The translations under genes and the position numbers were made by a program. From Agarivorans sp. Toyoura001 (lineage in GTDB: Bacteria; Pseudomonadota; Gammaproteobacteria; Enterobacterales; Celerinatantimonadaceae), in the NCBI RefSeq assembly GCF_005405585.1, contig NZ_BJEQ01000005.1:186001-250000 (forward strand): 64,000 bases of DNA. The letters are read 5' to 3'. This document shows, in pieces, positions 36,372 to 44,802 of this stretch. Numbering within the stretch: position 1 is the stretch's first letter; each line of letters begins with the position of its first letter. The notes under the pieces are model-generated. The model was not told the DNA's origin. It worked only from the letters and a program-made list of their open reading frames with translations, and did no database searches.

Positions 36372-37745
36372 TTAGCTCGGTAGTAGTCTTACTTGGCGTT
36401 GATTGACAATGGTATTGCCAGAAAGATTGCTTTTAATATAGGTGCTTAGCTTATACCACGCGAATCCCCCCGCCAAAAAGTTAGCGGCTGTAGCAGCGAT
36501 AACTACCTGCAATACGCTACCGCTTAAGGTGCCTATCAGCAAGGCCGGAATATACAGTACGAACAAGCGTGCGAATGATACTAATAACGCGATTTTAGCT
36601 AAACCTAGTGCGTTAAAAATCGATGCTACCACCATGCACAAACCTAAGGTTCCATAACTAAAAGGGATGATCCACAAAGCGCTGCTTAGCCAAAGCTGAA
36701 TCCCCGTATCTTGACTCAAGGTAGGAATCAGTTGTTGAGAGGCCAATGCCAGAATCACCGCCACCAGCAGATGATATACCAATACAAACTTTGCTGTCGC
36801 GCTGACCACTTGCGCTATTTTCTCTGGCTGCGCCTTTCCTAAATAACGTCCTATCATTGGCGGAACCGACATGGTTAACGCAAGGGTAAATACCAACAAA
36901 AAGCTTTCAATGCGAGCAAGCAAACTCCAAAAAGCGATCTCCTCTGTGCCCAACCGCGCTATCAGCATCATTCCTACAAAAGCACCCGCTGAAGGCAAAA
37001 GCTGATTAGCAGTAGTCGGTATAGCCATATTGATAAGAGCAGTAAAACACTTGAGCGTTCCAGGCTTAAAACGGATAGCGTAAAACCAATTTTTGTTTTT
37101 GGCTTTCAGCAGCATAACAAGGGTACTTAAGCCATAACCTAAGGTAGAGGCAATCGCCGCTCCCTGAATGCCCATATCCAAGCTGAACATCAACAATGGA
37201 TCTAAAATCAAGTTAATCACACTCGCCAGAACAAACATGGCTCCGGTTGTTTTGGTATCGCCATTGGCCCGATAGACACAAGTAGCCAAATAAAGCGCCG
37301 CTCCCGTGCTAGCGCTTAACAACCACACCGGCCAATAAGCCGCGAAAATGGCTAACAGCAACTCAAATTGCGCCTCGTCCGGCCCGCGCTCGACAAACGA
37401 AGCAAAGATGCTGTTCGTAAACACAATCAATAACAAACAAATAAGGGCAATAAACAACAAACCAAAGATAAAAGCCAAGCTAGCGGTAACCCCAGCCTGA
37501 GCATGTTGCTTAGCACCTGCCGCGCGAGAAATAATCGATGTTGCTGCGACTCCAATGCCTACTTGCAAACCTATTAAGCCAGCTTGAAATGGCAGAGTAA
37601 TACCGTGAACACTTAATTCATTTAAGCCCAAGCGACTAATGAATACCGAGTCCACTAGTTGCACTAGCATTACCGCAAACAAGCCTAAGCTGAGTGGCAG
37701 AGTCTTTTTGATGATGAGAGTTAATGTTGGTGATACAGCTAACAT
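36372..37745 (-). CDS. MATE family efflux transporter
   Basis: 457 residues with about twelve membrane segments and MATE repeats (LPLSLGLFAVMLVQLVDSVFISRLG at ~16-40; second half around 245-440). Exports drugs or metabolites in exchange for Na+ or H+. Distinct from the MATE at 16019 in length and start. Coupled to the downstream LysR gene. Confidence 0.88.
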   Translation of the reverse strand: MLAVSPTLTLIIKKTLPLSLGLFAVMLVQLVDSVFISRLGLNELSVHGITLPFQAGLIGLQVGIGVAATSIISRAAGAKQHAQAGVTASLAFIFGLLFIALICLLLIVFTNSIFASFVERGPDEAQFELLLAIFAAYWPVWLLSASTGAALYLATCVYRANGDTKTTGAMFVLASVINLILDPLLMFSLDMGIQGAAIASTLGYGLSTLVMLLKAKNKNWFYAIRFKPGTLKCFTALINMAIPTTANQLLPSAGAFVGMMLIARLGTEEIAFWSLLARIESFLLVFTLALTMSVPPMIGRYLGKAQPEKIAQVVSATAKFVLVYHLLVAVILALASQQLIPTLSQDTGIQLWLSSALWIIPFSYGTLGLCMVVASIFNALGLAKIALLVSFARLFVLYIPALLIGTLSGSVLQVVIAATAANFLAGGFAWYKLSTYIKSNLSGNTIVNQRQVRLLPS

Positions 37746-37793
37746 GGCAGTGTTCCCAAAGGGGTCTAAACAAGCCTTCCTAGCGAGGAGATA

Positions 37794-37819
37794 AATGGCT
37801 TACCTCAGAGTAAGCCATT
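37794..37819 (-). terminator. Hairpin after the quinone-reductase-like gene
   Basis: Arms AATGGCTTAC (37794-37803) and GTAAGCCATT (37810-37819) form a stable stem 15 bp past the stop on the minus strand; the following sequence on that strand is only moderately T-rich (TTTATC). Confidence 0.7.
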
Positions 37820-37833
37820 AACGATGGCAAAAT

Positions 37834-38823
37834 TTATTCTACATCTACAACCACTTTACCAAGGGCTTTACCGCTAGATAAGTAAGCGTGAGCATCACTG
37901 ACTTCATCTAGCGCAAAACGTTTTTCGCCTAATACCGGTGTTAACGCGCCTTGTTCAATAATTTTAGCGAGCTCAGCTAAAGTTTTACCATGAGCTTCAC
38001 GACCTTGGTTATGAATCATTGGGATGAGCATAAACACTACGTGTAGCGACAATCCCTTCATGTGAATCATCGACAGGTCTAGCTCTAAAAAGGTTAGAGT
38101 TGTGGCGATTTGACCATTTAACTTAGCCGCTTCCACCGAGTTTACTAAGTTAGGACCACCCACTGAGTCATACACCACATCAAAACCCGCACCTTGGGTA
38201 TAGCGAGATACATAGTCGGCCACAGGCTCGGCTGCAAAATCAATCGCGGTAGCGCCTAACTTCTCTATCAGCTTAGCTTGCTCACCCGCGGCGCCGGTGG
38301 CATATACTTCGGCACCGTAGAAACGGGCTAACTGCACGGCTAAATGCCCTACACCGCCTGCGCCACCGTGTACTAACACCTTCTGGCCTTGGCTAATGCC
38401 AGCGCGAGTCAAACCTTCAAAAGCGGTAATGCCCACTAGCGGAATAGCTGCTGCTTCGCGCATGCTTAAGTTGCTTGGTTTGCGAGCGATTAACTTAGCA
38501 TCGGCCAATATGTACTGGGCTAAACTGCCTGGTAAGTCGCCTAATCCACCGGCACAACCGTAGACTTCATCACCAACATTAAAGTCGCTTACGCCTTCAC
38601 CGACTTCTTCAATAACGCCGGCAAAGTCCATTCCCAACACAGCTGGCGCAGGAGGGGAAAACGGCAAGCCTTCGCCCATTTCTCGAATCATCATGTCAAT
38701 AGTATTAACACTGGAAGCGGCAATACGAACCACAACATTGCCTACTGTAACTTGTGGCTTTGCTAATTCTGCTGCTTCAAACACTTCAGCACCACCAAAC
38801 TCTCGAACAACCATTGCTTTCAT
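37834..38823 (-). CDS. Quinone oxidoreductase-like MDR enzyme (zinc-less alcohol dehydrogenase family)
   Basis: 329 residues from the ATG at 38823 (MKAMVVREFGG), with AGGGTAAAG upstream; earlier starts lie before that site. MDR fold: N-terminal GroES-like part with VLGMDFAGVIEEVGEGV (~54-70) and cofactor motif VHGGAGGVGHLAVQLA (~142-157). The zinc-ligand cysteines are absent, as in NADPH:quinone reductases and enoyl reductases. Reduces quinones or activated alkenes with NADPH; substrate unknown. Confidence 0.88.
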   Translation of the reverse strand: MKAMVVREFGGAEVFEAAELAKPQVTVGNVVVRIAASSVNTIDMMIREMGEGLPFSPPAPAVLGMDFAGVIEEVGEGVSDFNVGDEVYGCAGGLGDLPGSLAQYILADAKLIARKPSNLSMREAAAIPLVGITAFEGLTRAGISQGQKVLVHGGAGGVGHLAVQLARFYGAEVYATGAAGEQAKLIEKLGATAIDFAAEPVADYVSRYTQGAGFDVVYDSVGGPNLVNSVEAAKLNGQIATTLTFLELDLSMIHMKGLSLHVVFMLIPMIHNQGREAHGKTLAELAKIIEQGALTPVLGEKRFALDEVSDAHAYLSSGKALGKVVVDVE

Positions 38824-39137
38824 AAACTTTACCCTAAACATTGTTGGAATGAAGGCAGTGTATTCAGCTTTGTCACAGATGATAATTCAGCTTAATAAAG
38901 AATGAGTTTTAAGATTTCGTTAATAATCCTTTGAAGAGCCTTACTGAGTGATAGGCAAGCAATCAATGCGTTGCGAGAGCTACACCAAAACACTCAAATA
39001 ACCTTTAAATTTTGCTTAACACTGTTTCTATATCTGCTTAATTGTTGAGCGGTGTGTCAACTGATACCTTGAATTTGGACTAGGTGCTCGCAGCAGGTTG
39101 TGAGCACACAAGACAAATGAATAAAAGGAAGAACACT
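38824..39137. promoter_or_regulatory. Divergent promoter region
   Basis: 314 bp between the MDR enzyme (minus) and the crotonase (plus). No gene is seen; it must hold promoters for both. No specific operator was recognised. Confidence 0.4.
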
Positions 39138-39983
39138 ATGGCTTATCAGGGTTACACAACATTTAACGCAGAGCAGCAAGGTGGCATTTTGTATGTCACC
39201 TTTGATTTTGGAACCGTAAATGTACAAGGGCAGGAAATGCTGGCCGACTTAAACGGCTTAGCCTTGCGCTTAGAACGAGACCGAACGGTAAAGGTGGTGG
39301 TATTTCAATCGGCAAATCCAGTGATATGGGTCTGTCACTACGACACAAATTTGTTGAAGGATATGTCTACCGAAGCAGTATCGCGAGATGAAGTCACCCT
39401 TCTCGACCTGCAAGTAGTATTAGAGCGGATCAGCAAACTACCACAAGCAACCATTGCTAAATTAGAAGGTTTTGCCCGTGGCGGCGGCCATGAGTTTGCC
39501 TTAGCGTGTGATATGCGCTTTGCCGCGCGTGGCAAATACAAACTGATGCAAATGGAAGTGGGGATGGGCATTTTGCCTTGTGGCGGCGGCGCTTCTCGCA
39601 TGGCGCGCCAAGTAGGTTTAGGTCGCGCCTTGGAAATCATTCTTAGTGCCCGTGACTTTACCGCAGATGAAGCCGAAGCTTATGGCACCATCAACAAAGC
39701 TTTAGAACCTGATGAAATTGGAGAATACGTAGATAATCTAGCGCAACGTATTGCCAGCTTCCCCGCTGAATCAATTAACGCCTGTAAACAAGCCGTCTAT
39801 GAATCAATTGATAAACCAATCGACGAAGCGCTTAAAGCAGAAGCGTATTGGCTATACCAAGCCACCAGCAAAACTGCAGCGATTAAGCGCTTCACCGTGG
39901 CAGACGAGCAAGGCCTTGAGCACGACATAGAAAATCAACGAAACTGGAATCAACTGGTAATGAATGTTCAAGACATCAACTAG
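39138..39983 (+). CDS. Enoyl-CoA hydratase/isomerase (crotonase) family protein
   Basis: 281 residues from the ATG at 39138, which has AAAGGAAGA eight bases upstream. Crotonase signatures: IAKLEGFARGGGHEFALACDMRFA (~113-136, with the glutamate of the first catalytic pair), then MQMEVGMGILPCGGGASRMAR (~143-163, second glutamate position kept). The oxyanion-hole segment near SANPVIWVCHY is unusual. Probably acts on an acyl-CoA or related substrate; specific reaction unknown. Single gene closed by its own terminator. Confidence 0.85.
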   Translation: MAYQGYTTFNAEQQGGILYVTFDFGTVNVQGQEMLADLNGLALRLERDRTVKVVVFQSANPVIWVCHYDTNLLKDMSTEAVSRDEVTLLDLQVVLERISKLPQATIAKLEGFARGGGHEFALACDMRFAARGKYKLMQMEVGMGILPCGGGASRMARQVGLGRALEIILSARDFTADEAEAYGTINKALEPDEIGEYVDNLAQRIASFPAESINACKQAVYESIDKPIDEALKAEAYWLYQATSKTAAIKRFTVADEQGLEHDIENQRNWNQLVMNVQDIN

Positions 39984-40004
39984 TTACAACTAGAGAGTTA
40001 GCTT

Positions 40005-40029
40005 AAAGGATCGCGATGGCGATCCTTTT
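40005..40029 (+). terminator. Terminator after the crotonase gene
   Basis: Stem AAAGGATCGC / GCGATCCTTT with GATG loop and T-run, 22 bp past the stop. Confidence 0.92.
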
Positions 40030-40208
40030 CATTTGCCATTGTAGACTTTAATAGTGCAACTAAACGCTCATGAACATGGTTTCACTCAAGGCAAATTGAT
40101 TATTAAACTTTTCTTAAAACTGATTCCCTTGCAGCGCTCATTATCAACACTAATGCTGCTTGTTACACTGCTCACCACTAACAAAAGACGCATGGCTGAG
40201 GAGCTATT

Positions 40209-41084
40209 ATGCATTACCAAGGTAAAATTTATCGCCCGTGGATGGAGGCCGAGAGCGTATTGATTCAAACAACCTTAGGTTGCAGCAACAACCAATGTAC
40301 GTTTTGCACGATGTTTGACGATAAACGATTTAAAGTGCGCGAACTAGCCGACATTTTCATCGATATTGAAGAAGCCAGAGTTATTTACCCACGAGTAAAA
40401 TCAATCTTTTTGATTGACGGTAACGTGATGGCGATTCGCACTGAAATGCTGGTTAGCATATTGGACAAAATCAAAACGACCTTTCCCGAAATTGAAAATA
40501 TTTCGCTTTACTCAGGTTTTAATGATTTTCGCCGTAAGAGCATTACCGAGCTTAAAGAAATCAAATCTGCTGGTTTGGATATGGCATATACCGGTTTAGA
40601 GTCTGGCGACCCAATTGTATTGCAGCGTATCCAAAAACGGATGACTCGCGAACATGCAATAGAAGGTATGGAACTGGCGCGAGAAGCCAACATTAAAGTA
40701 TTAGCCTCGTTTATTTTTGGCTTGGGCGGTAAAGAGCGCTCAAAAGAGCACGCCATCAATACCACCTGTTTACTTAACATTATTAAGCCGGATGCCATCG
40801 CGCCAATGGCTTTGGCGATTCAACCTGGCTCTGAGCTAGAGCGTGAAGTAGCGCGCGGTGAGTTTATATTGCCGACGCCTTTGCAAATTTTAGAAGAAGA
40901 AAAATACCTTTTAGAAAACTTAGCTGACTTCAATTGCTATTACTGGGGCGACCATGGCAATAACATTTCGCCAATGCGGGGGATGTTTCCCGGAGTACGC
41001 CAGCCTTTCTTAGATAAAGTGAATGACAACATTGCCTACAACCCTGTGACTAAGCAAAACATTATTCAAACCTTCGCGTGGTAG
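40209..41084 (+). CDS. Radical SAM protein
   Basis: 291 residues. The [4Fe-4S]-binding motif is CX4CX2C (Cys25, Cys30, Cys33 in LGCSNNQCTFCTMF), the variant used by a large group of radical SAM enzymes related to the B12-associated group, here without a B12-binding domain. GLESGDP (~136-142) and SFIFGLGG (~172-179) mark later strands of the partial TIM barrel. Substrate unknown; no partner gene adjacent. Confidence 0.88.
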   Translation: MHYQGKIYRPWMEAESVLIQTTLGCSNNQCTFCTMFDDKRFKVRELADIFIDIEEARVIYPRVKSIFLIDGNVMAIRTEMLVSILDKIKTTFPEIENISLYSGFNDFRRKSITELKEIKSAGLDMAYTGLESGDPIVLQRIQKRMTREHAIEGMELAREANIKVLASFIFGLGGKERSKEHAINTTCLLNIIKPDAIAPMALAIQPGSELEREVARGEFILPTPLQILEEEKYLLENLADFNCYYWGDHGNNISPMRGMFPGVRQPFLDKVNDNIAYNPVTKQNIIQTFAW

Positions 41085-41101
41085 CAGTTTAACTGTCGAT
41101 A

Positions 41102-41131
41102 AAAAACGCTTTGCCTAAGCAAAGCGTTTTT
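41102..41131. terminator. Bidirectional terminator
   Basis: Stem AAAAACGCTTTGC / GCAAAGCGTTTTT with CTAA loop, between the radical SAM gene (plus) and the DUF411 gene (minus). Confidence 0.93.
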
Positions 41132-41167
41132 CGCTTAGCTGTGACTACGAATCACTGAGAGCACAAG

Positions 41168-41608
41168 TTAATATTGTTGATACAAGCCAAGTCCCTCTTC
41201 TGAAAAACTAATCACCTTAAAATCTTTATATGCTTGCCCTGGTTTAGCCATACCCGGTGAATGTTGTGGCATCCCCGGAGCAGCCAAGCCTTTTATGTTA
41301 GCTGGGCGCTCTTTTAGTAAACGGGCAATATCCGCTTCTGGTACATGCCCTTCAATCAAATACCCGTCTATTACCGCGCTGTGGCAAGATTGTAACTGCG
41401 CCGGCATTGCGTACTGTTTTTTAATAGGTGTCCAATCACTTTGATGGTGAACGTTTACGGTATACCCTTTCTGTTCCATAATCGCAGCCCATTCTTTACA
41501 GCATCCGCAAGTAGGCGATTTATAGAGTTCGATAGTTGTTGCAGCAAATAGTGCATTGCTAAAAAGCAATGCCAGCACCAGGCTGAGGTTTCTAGTTAAT
41601 CTCATCAT
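41168..41608 (-). CDS. DUF411 metal-binding exported protein
   Basis: 146 residues with a signal peptide (cut near LFA-ATTI, ~22). The DUF411 core is clear: LYKSPTCGCCKEW (~29-41) with the CGCC cluster, SCHSAVIDGYLIEGHVP (~80-96) and LPGMP-like GLAAPGMPQHSPGM (~108-121). The family is often found with copper-resistance genes and is thought to bind copper. It overlaps the stop of the cytochrome gene (TAATG), so it is the last gene of a three-gene operon. Confidence 0.88.
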   Translation of the reverse strand: MMRLTRNLSLVLALLFSNALFAATTIELYKSPTCGCCKEWAAIMEQKGYTVNVHHQSDWTPIKKQYAMPAQLQSCHSAVIDGYLIEGHVPEADIARLLKERPANIKGLAAPGMPQHSPGMAKPGQAYKDFKVISFSEEGLGLYQQY

Positions 41609-42207
41609 TAGTTCTCTTGTTCTTTATTAGTTAAGGTTAGCTGATTGTTTAAAGCATTTAGGGTTACGGCTTGCTTAGGCGTTACAAAGCTAACGGCTTG
41701 GGTATCGAGGGGAGCAATTTTTAAAGCTTGCGGTTCACCTAACAGACTCACATCAAGCAATAGTTCACTAAAGGTGTCATTTTTAATCACCAATTGATGG
41801 GACGTATTAGGCAACAAATGAACTTGGCTAGGCTTAGCCCCTTCGGCAACATTCCACTCGATCAGCGTCATCTCTTTTAGAGCCTGCAGATAATCGCTCA
41901 ACGAAACGCGCTGTTGCGCGTTCAACGCTCGGGCTAACAACTGCATAGTGGGCTCATTCTCTAAAGCTTGATTGAGTTGTTGCAAACTAGCCCCGCGAAT
42001 ATTGCCTCCCACATTGCCAGCACCATTTGCGTACTTACCATGGCAAGCAGAGCAACCATAGCCTCCTACCGTTTGGTATAGATGTTCGTCAGCTATCGCC
42101 GTTAGACAAAACGATACAAGTAGCACTAGTAGGTGCTTTGTGTTGATGGGTTTATACCCTCTAGCCCATGCCTGAATTAGCCTTGAGCTAATCACAAAAA
42201 TTGTCAT
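41608..42207 (-). CDS. Exported monoheme cytochrome c-like protein
   Basis: 199 residues from the annotated ATG; the signal peptide hydrophobic core (HLLVLLVSFCLTAIA, ~25-39) begins unusually late, so the true start could lie further in. One heme site CSACH (~52-56) in GGYGCSACHGKYANGAGN and a short class I cytochrome domain are followed by a ~90-residue beta-rich tail without further hemes, resembling a small cupredoxin-like or carrier domain but not assignable. Probably periplasmic electron transfer linked to metal handling. Confidence 0.72.
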   Translation of the reverse strand: MTIFVISSRLIQAWARGYKPINTKHLLVLLVSFCLTAIADEHLYQTVGGYGCSACHGKYANGAGNVGGNIRGASLQQLNQALENEPTMQLLARALNAQQRVSLSDYLQALKEMTLIEWNVAEGAKPSQVHLLPNTSHQLVIKNDTFSELLLDVSLLGEPQALKIAPLDTQAVSFVTPKQAVTLNALNNQLTLTNKEQEN

Positions 42208-42290
42208 ATCTATTCCGATTTATTATTTAAAAGATCCCAATAGGGATAGCCACAACACCGCGTTGGTGATGTGTTTAAAAACAACAAAAC

Positions 42291-42692
42291 TTATAGAATC
42301 GGAGGGCGGTAGAGCGAGTCGGTAATTATTGAGGGAGCGTGTTGTTGCTCCAAATGTAGCACCGAGCGAGTACTGGCTAACTCGGTAACATGTAAAGCGG
42401 TAGTGATAGTTAAGGGCGGAACAACACATGCAGCACCGCAGCAATGGGTGCTATTAGGTATGGTGTACGATGTCGAACTATCACCCAGCCGAATGTCAAA
42501 GCCTTTGAGAAGACTAGTATGGCAGTCCACCATTGAATGATGAGAAAGGGTCGAGGATTCAAGTTGTTGCTGAGAGCTATGCGCAGGCATAAAGGACATT
42601 TCAAGCATTGCTGCGTTCGCACTTAAGCCGCTTAGCAAAAATGCCAGCAAACTAAAGTAACTTAGCCAAGTTTGAATACTGCGCGTAAACAT
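42291..42692 (-). CDS. Small exported His/Cys-containing protein
   Basis: 133 residues. Signal peptide LLAFLLSGLSANA is clear, which selects this frame over two overlapping ones. The mature part is rich in His, Ser and Thr (HSSQQQ, SHHSMVDCH, THCCGAACVV) and has four or so cysteines; the length and pattern resemble small copper-associated proteins of the DUF2946 kind, but the family is not certain. First gene of the operon with the cytochrome and DUF411 genes (gap of 83 bp). Confidence 0.6.
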   Translation of the reverse strand: MFTRSIQTWLSYFSLLAFLLSGLSANAAMLEMSFMPAHSSQQQLESSTLSHHSMVDCHTSLLKGFDIRLGDSSTSYTIPNSTHCCGAACVVPPLTITTALHVTELASTRSVLHLEQQHAPSIITDSLYRPPIL

Positions 42693-42818
42693 AGCACCAC
42701 GTTATTGATTGAATCTACGCGACGATACCCACTCACCTATACAATTGCAAGCTAAGCGACTCAACTCTGCAAACGGGTAACAGAGTGCAATAAGAGCCGT
42801 TTACCAACACCACTTTTA

Positions 42819-43027
42819 TTAATTTATTTGCGCCAGTTTCTTCTTGTCAAATTGCTGCCACAACTTCTCATGAAAATAGAAAGCCACTGTGTTTATCGCT
42901 GGTTCAATAAGGGCAATCACACCACCAATTAAAGCGCTTCCGGTTAAGGTATAGGTCACCGAGAACGCACACTAAAATGTAAAATGGCAAAACTGATAGT
43001 TTTAAGAAACTCTTGAGATAACTGCAT
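42819..43027 (-). pseudogene. Frameshifted DUF2061 membrane protein gene
   Basis: ATG at 43027 with GGAG nine bases upstream opens MQLSQEFLKTISFAILHFSV; one base is then missing near 42966-42970 (GTGCG where GTGGCG would keep frame). In the next frame the protein continues AFSVTYTLTGSALIGG, then IALIEPAINTVAFYFHEKLW and ends at the TAA at 42819-42821. With one base restored it makes a complete 69-residue DUF2061 protein of normal family length and content. The broken frame explains why no ORF is obvious here. A recent mutation or a sequencing/assembly error are both possible. Confidence 0.82.
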
Positions 43028-43153
43028 AAGGACTCCCGTAAATAAAGAGCCAACTTAGCGGGAATTTGACTCAACAGGCAGTAACTTACGGTAACCTGAT
43101 ATTAGGCGGGCGTAACAGTAAGCAACTCACCATTACGCCGCAACGAAGTTCAT

Positions 43154-44566
43154 TTAGGAGATAACATCACCTGAAGGTTTTACATTTTTAAAGCTACCGC
43201 TAGGATTACTGGCCTTATCAAACCTAAACACATTCTTATCTACCTCTCGGTGAATAGTAATATCAATGTAAGTGGTTTGATTAGCACCACACACTTCGTC
43301 TATGGCTAAACCTTCTGAACGAAACTGTGTATTGCAGTAAAAAGAGAAGCCTTTGTTTGGCCTTGCCATCACTTGCAAACCAAAGCAGTTATCTTTGATT
43401 TGCGACATTTTGTCGGCATCAATGTAATACACCAAACTATGAGTTGCGGTGTTCATTTGCTTATCAACAAAAAAGCCCTCGGGCAGTTGGTGAGGCTTAT
43501 AACCTTTGCCTGCCAGAAGCAAAATATCATAATCTTCATTTTGAATATGCTCGCCATTTTGGTCACGTACTCTCACCACCAACATGCAATACTTACCAAT
43601 AAGCTGCTTTTTACCGATAGGCACTTTGGCCTGTTCAGATTGAGTCAGCTGCTTCATCTCTTGGCTTCGCTGAGAATAATCCGCAGCTGAGTTTACTGTT
43701 AAACAGGCAAGAACTTGGTCTACCACAATATGGTGGTTTGCGGTGTTGGCTTTGTTTGCCAAAATACCCATTTTGGTACCCGAGTGGCTAAACTCACTTA
43801 ACACGCCAATAGGCACGGCAGCGGGTCGACGAATTGGTTCAATGTCACTGGGTTTTAAGCGGTAAGCTTTGCCCGCCACCCCATTAATCAGCTCTTCTGA
43901 TTGCTCCAAGGCTAAATATCGGTAATTCATATTAGCGCCAGCTACCCTTACAACACCATCAGACCCTGATTCAACCAGATAGCCATTTAAAAAATCATAG
44001 AATTTGCTATCAATTCCTTGGCCAGATAACACAAAAGGATAGAAGCTGTTATTGGCATAATCATAAGCCATACCGTTTTCATTAAGCTGCCATTGCCCTT
44101 GGCTACCCAAACAAAGCCAATCAAGTATTCGCTGACCAGGTTCAACGCCAGCAAACCAAGATTTAATTCGCCCTACCCGCTGCTTACCTAAAGCCGCCAG
44201 AGTAGAGCCATGATTTGCCGGCGCCAACATTACTAAATGCTGCAAGGGTAATGTGGCGAGTCCCGCAGAGCCGTAATACTTATCTACCCAGGCTCGTACA
44301 ACAGGCCCCCCGGTAGAATGAGTAATGCATGAGAAAGGTTGAATCTGGTCTTGATTACCAGGAAGATCTTTTAAGGCTTGTTCCATAGCGCGAGCAATAT
44401 CATCCATCGACACTTCATCATGAAAGCTGATGTATTTACCCAAATAGATGTGGTCTATATCGATGCTAAGGCCTACCGAAGCAGACTTAGACACTAAGGA
44501 CTGCGGCAACTCCCCGTAGGTAGAAGTATTGGTTACGCTCCAACCATGCACAAAAATCAGCTTCAT
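43154..44566 (-). CDS. Alpha/beta-hydrolase (lipase-like) protein with unknown C-terminal domain
   Basis: 470 residues, no signal peptide. The first strand MKLIFVHGWS and the nucleophile elbow ITHSTGGPVVRAW (Ser at ~84) give a lipase/esterase fold to about residue 300; the strand after the elbow ends in LVMLAPANHGS, typical of triacylglycerol lipases and PGAP1-like esterases. The last ~150 residues (GKYCMLVVRVRDQNGEH onward) form a separate domain I do not recognise. A cytoplasmic esterase or a secreted phospholipase effector (type VI, which also lack signal peptides) are both possible; no secretion genes are adjacent. Confidence 0.7.
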   Translation of the reverse strand: MKLIFVHGWSVTNTSTYGELPQSLVSKSASVGLSIDIDHIYLGKYISFHDEVSMDDIARAMEQALKDLPGNQDQIQPFSCITHSTGGPVVRAWVDKYYGSAGLATLPLQHLVMLAPANHGSTLAALGKQRVGRIKSWFAGVEPGQRILDWLCLGSQGQWQLNENGMAYDYANNSFYPFVLSGQGIDSKFYDFLNGYLVESGSDGVVRVAGANMNYRYLALEQSEELINGVAGKAYRLKPSDIEPIRRPAAVPIGVLSEFSHSGTKMGILANKANTANHHIVVDQVLACLTVNSAADYSQRSQEMKQLTQSEQAKVPIGKKQLIGKYCMLVVRVRDQNGEHIQNEDYDILLLAGKGYKPHQLPEGFFVDKQMNTATHSLVYYIDADKMSQIKDNCFGLQVMARPNKGFSFYCNTQFRSEGLAIDEVCGANQTTYIDITIHREVDKNVFRFDKASNPSGSFKNVKPSGDVIS

Positions 44567-44802
44567 TTTATTACTTCCATGTAATTAGTAGATTTATTTC
44601 AGTACTTTACAATAAAAGGCCAGATGTTAAACAATGGTTAACAAATAGCAACGATAGTTTTGTTATCGTTAATAATGAGCTTAAGAAGAAACCTGACGTT
44701 TCGCGATATTAGCTTGTCAGCAAAGCCAATATTTGCCGATTTGGCTGTAGCAGATAATGAACAGTGACGAGCAGGCTAAACCACAAAAACATAGCCAATA
44801 GA

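Noticed and set aside
42223..42622. Two overlapping alternative frames in the region of the small His/Cys protein.
   Set aside because: Only the frame 42291-42692 begins with a convincing signal peptide.
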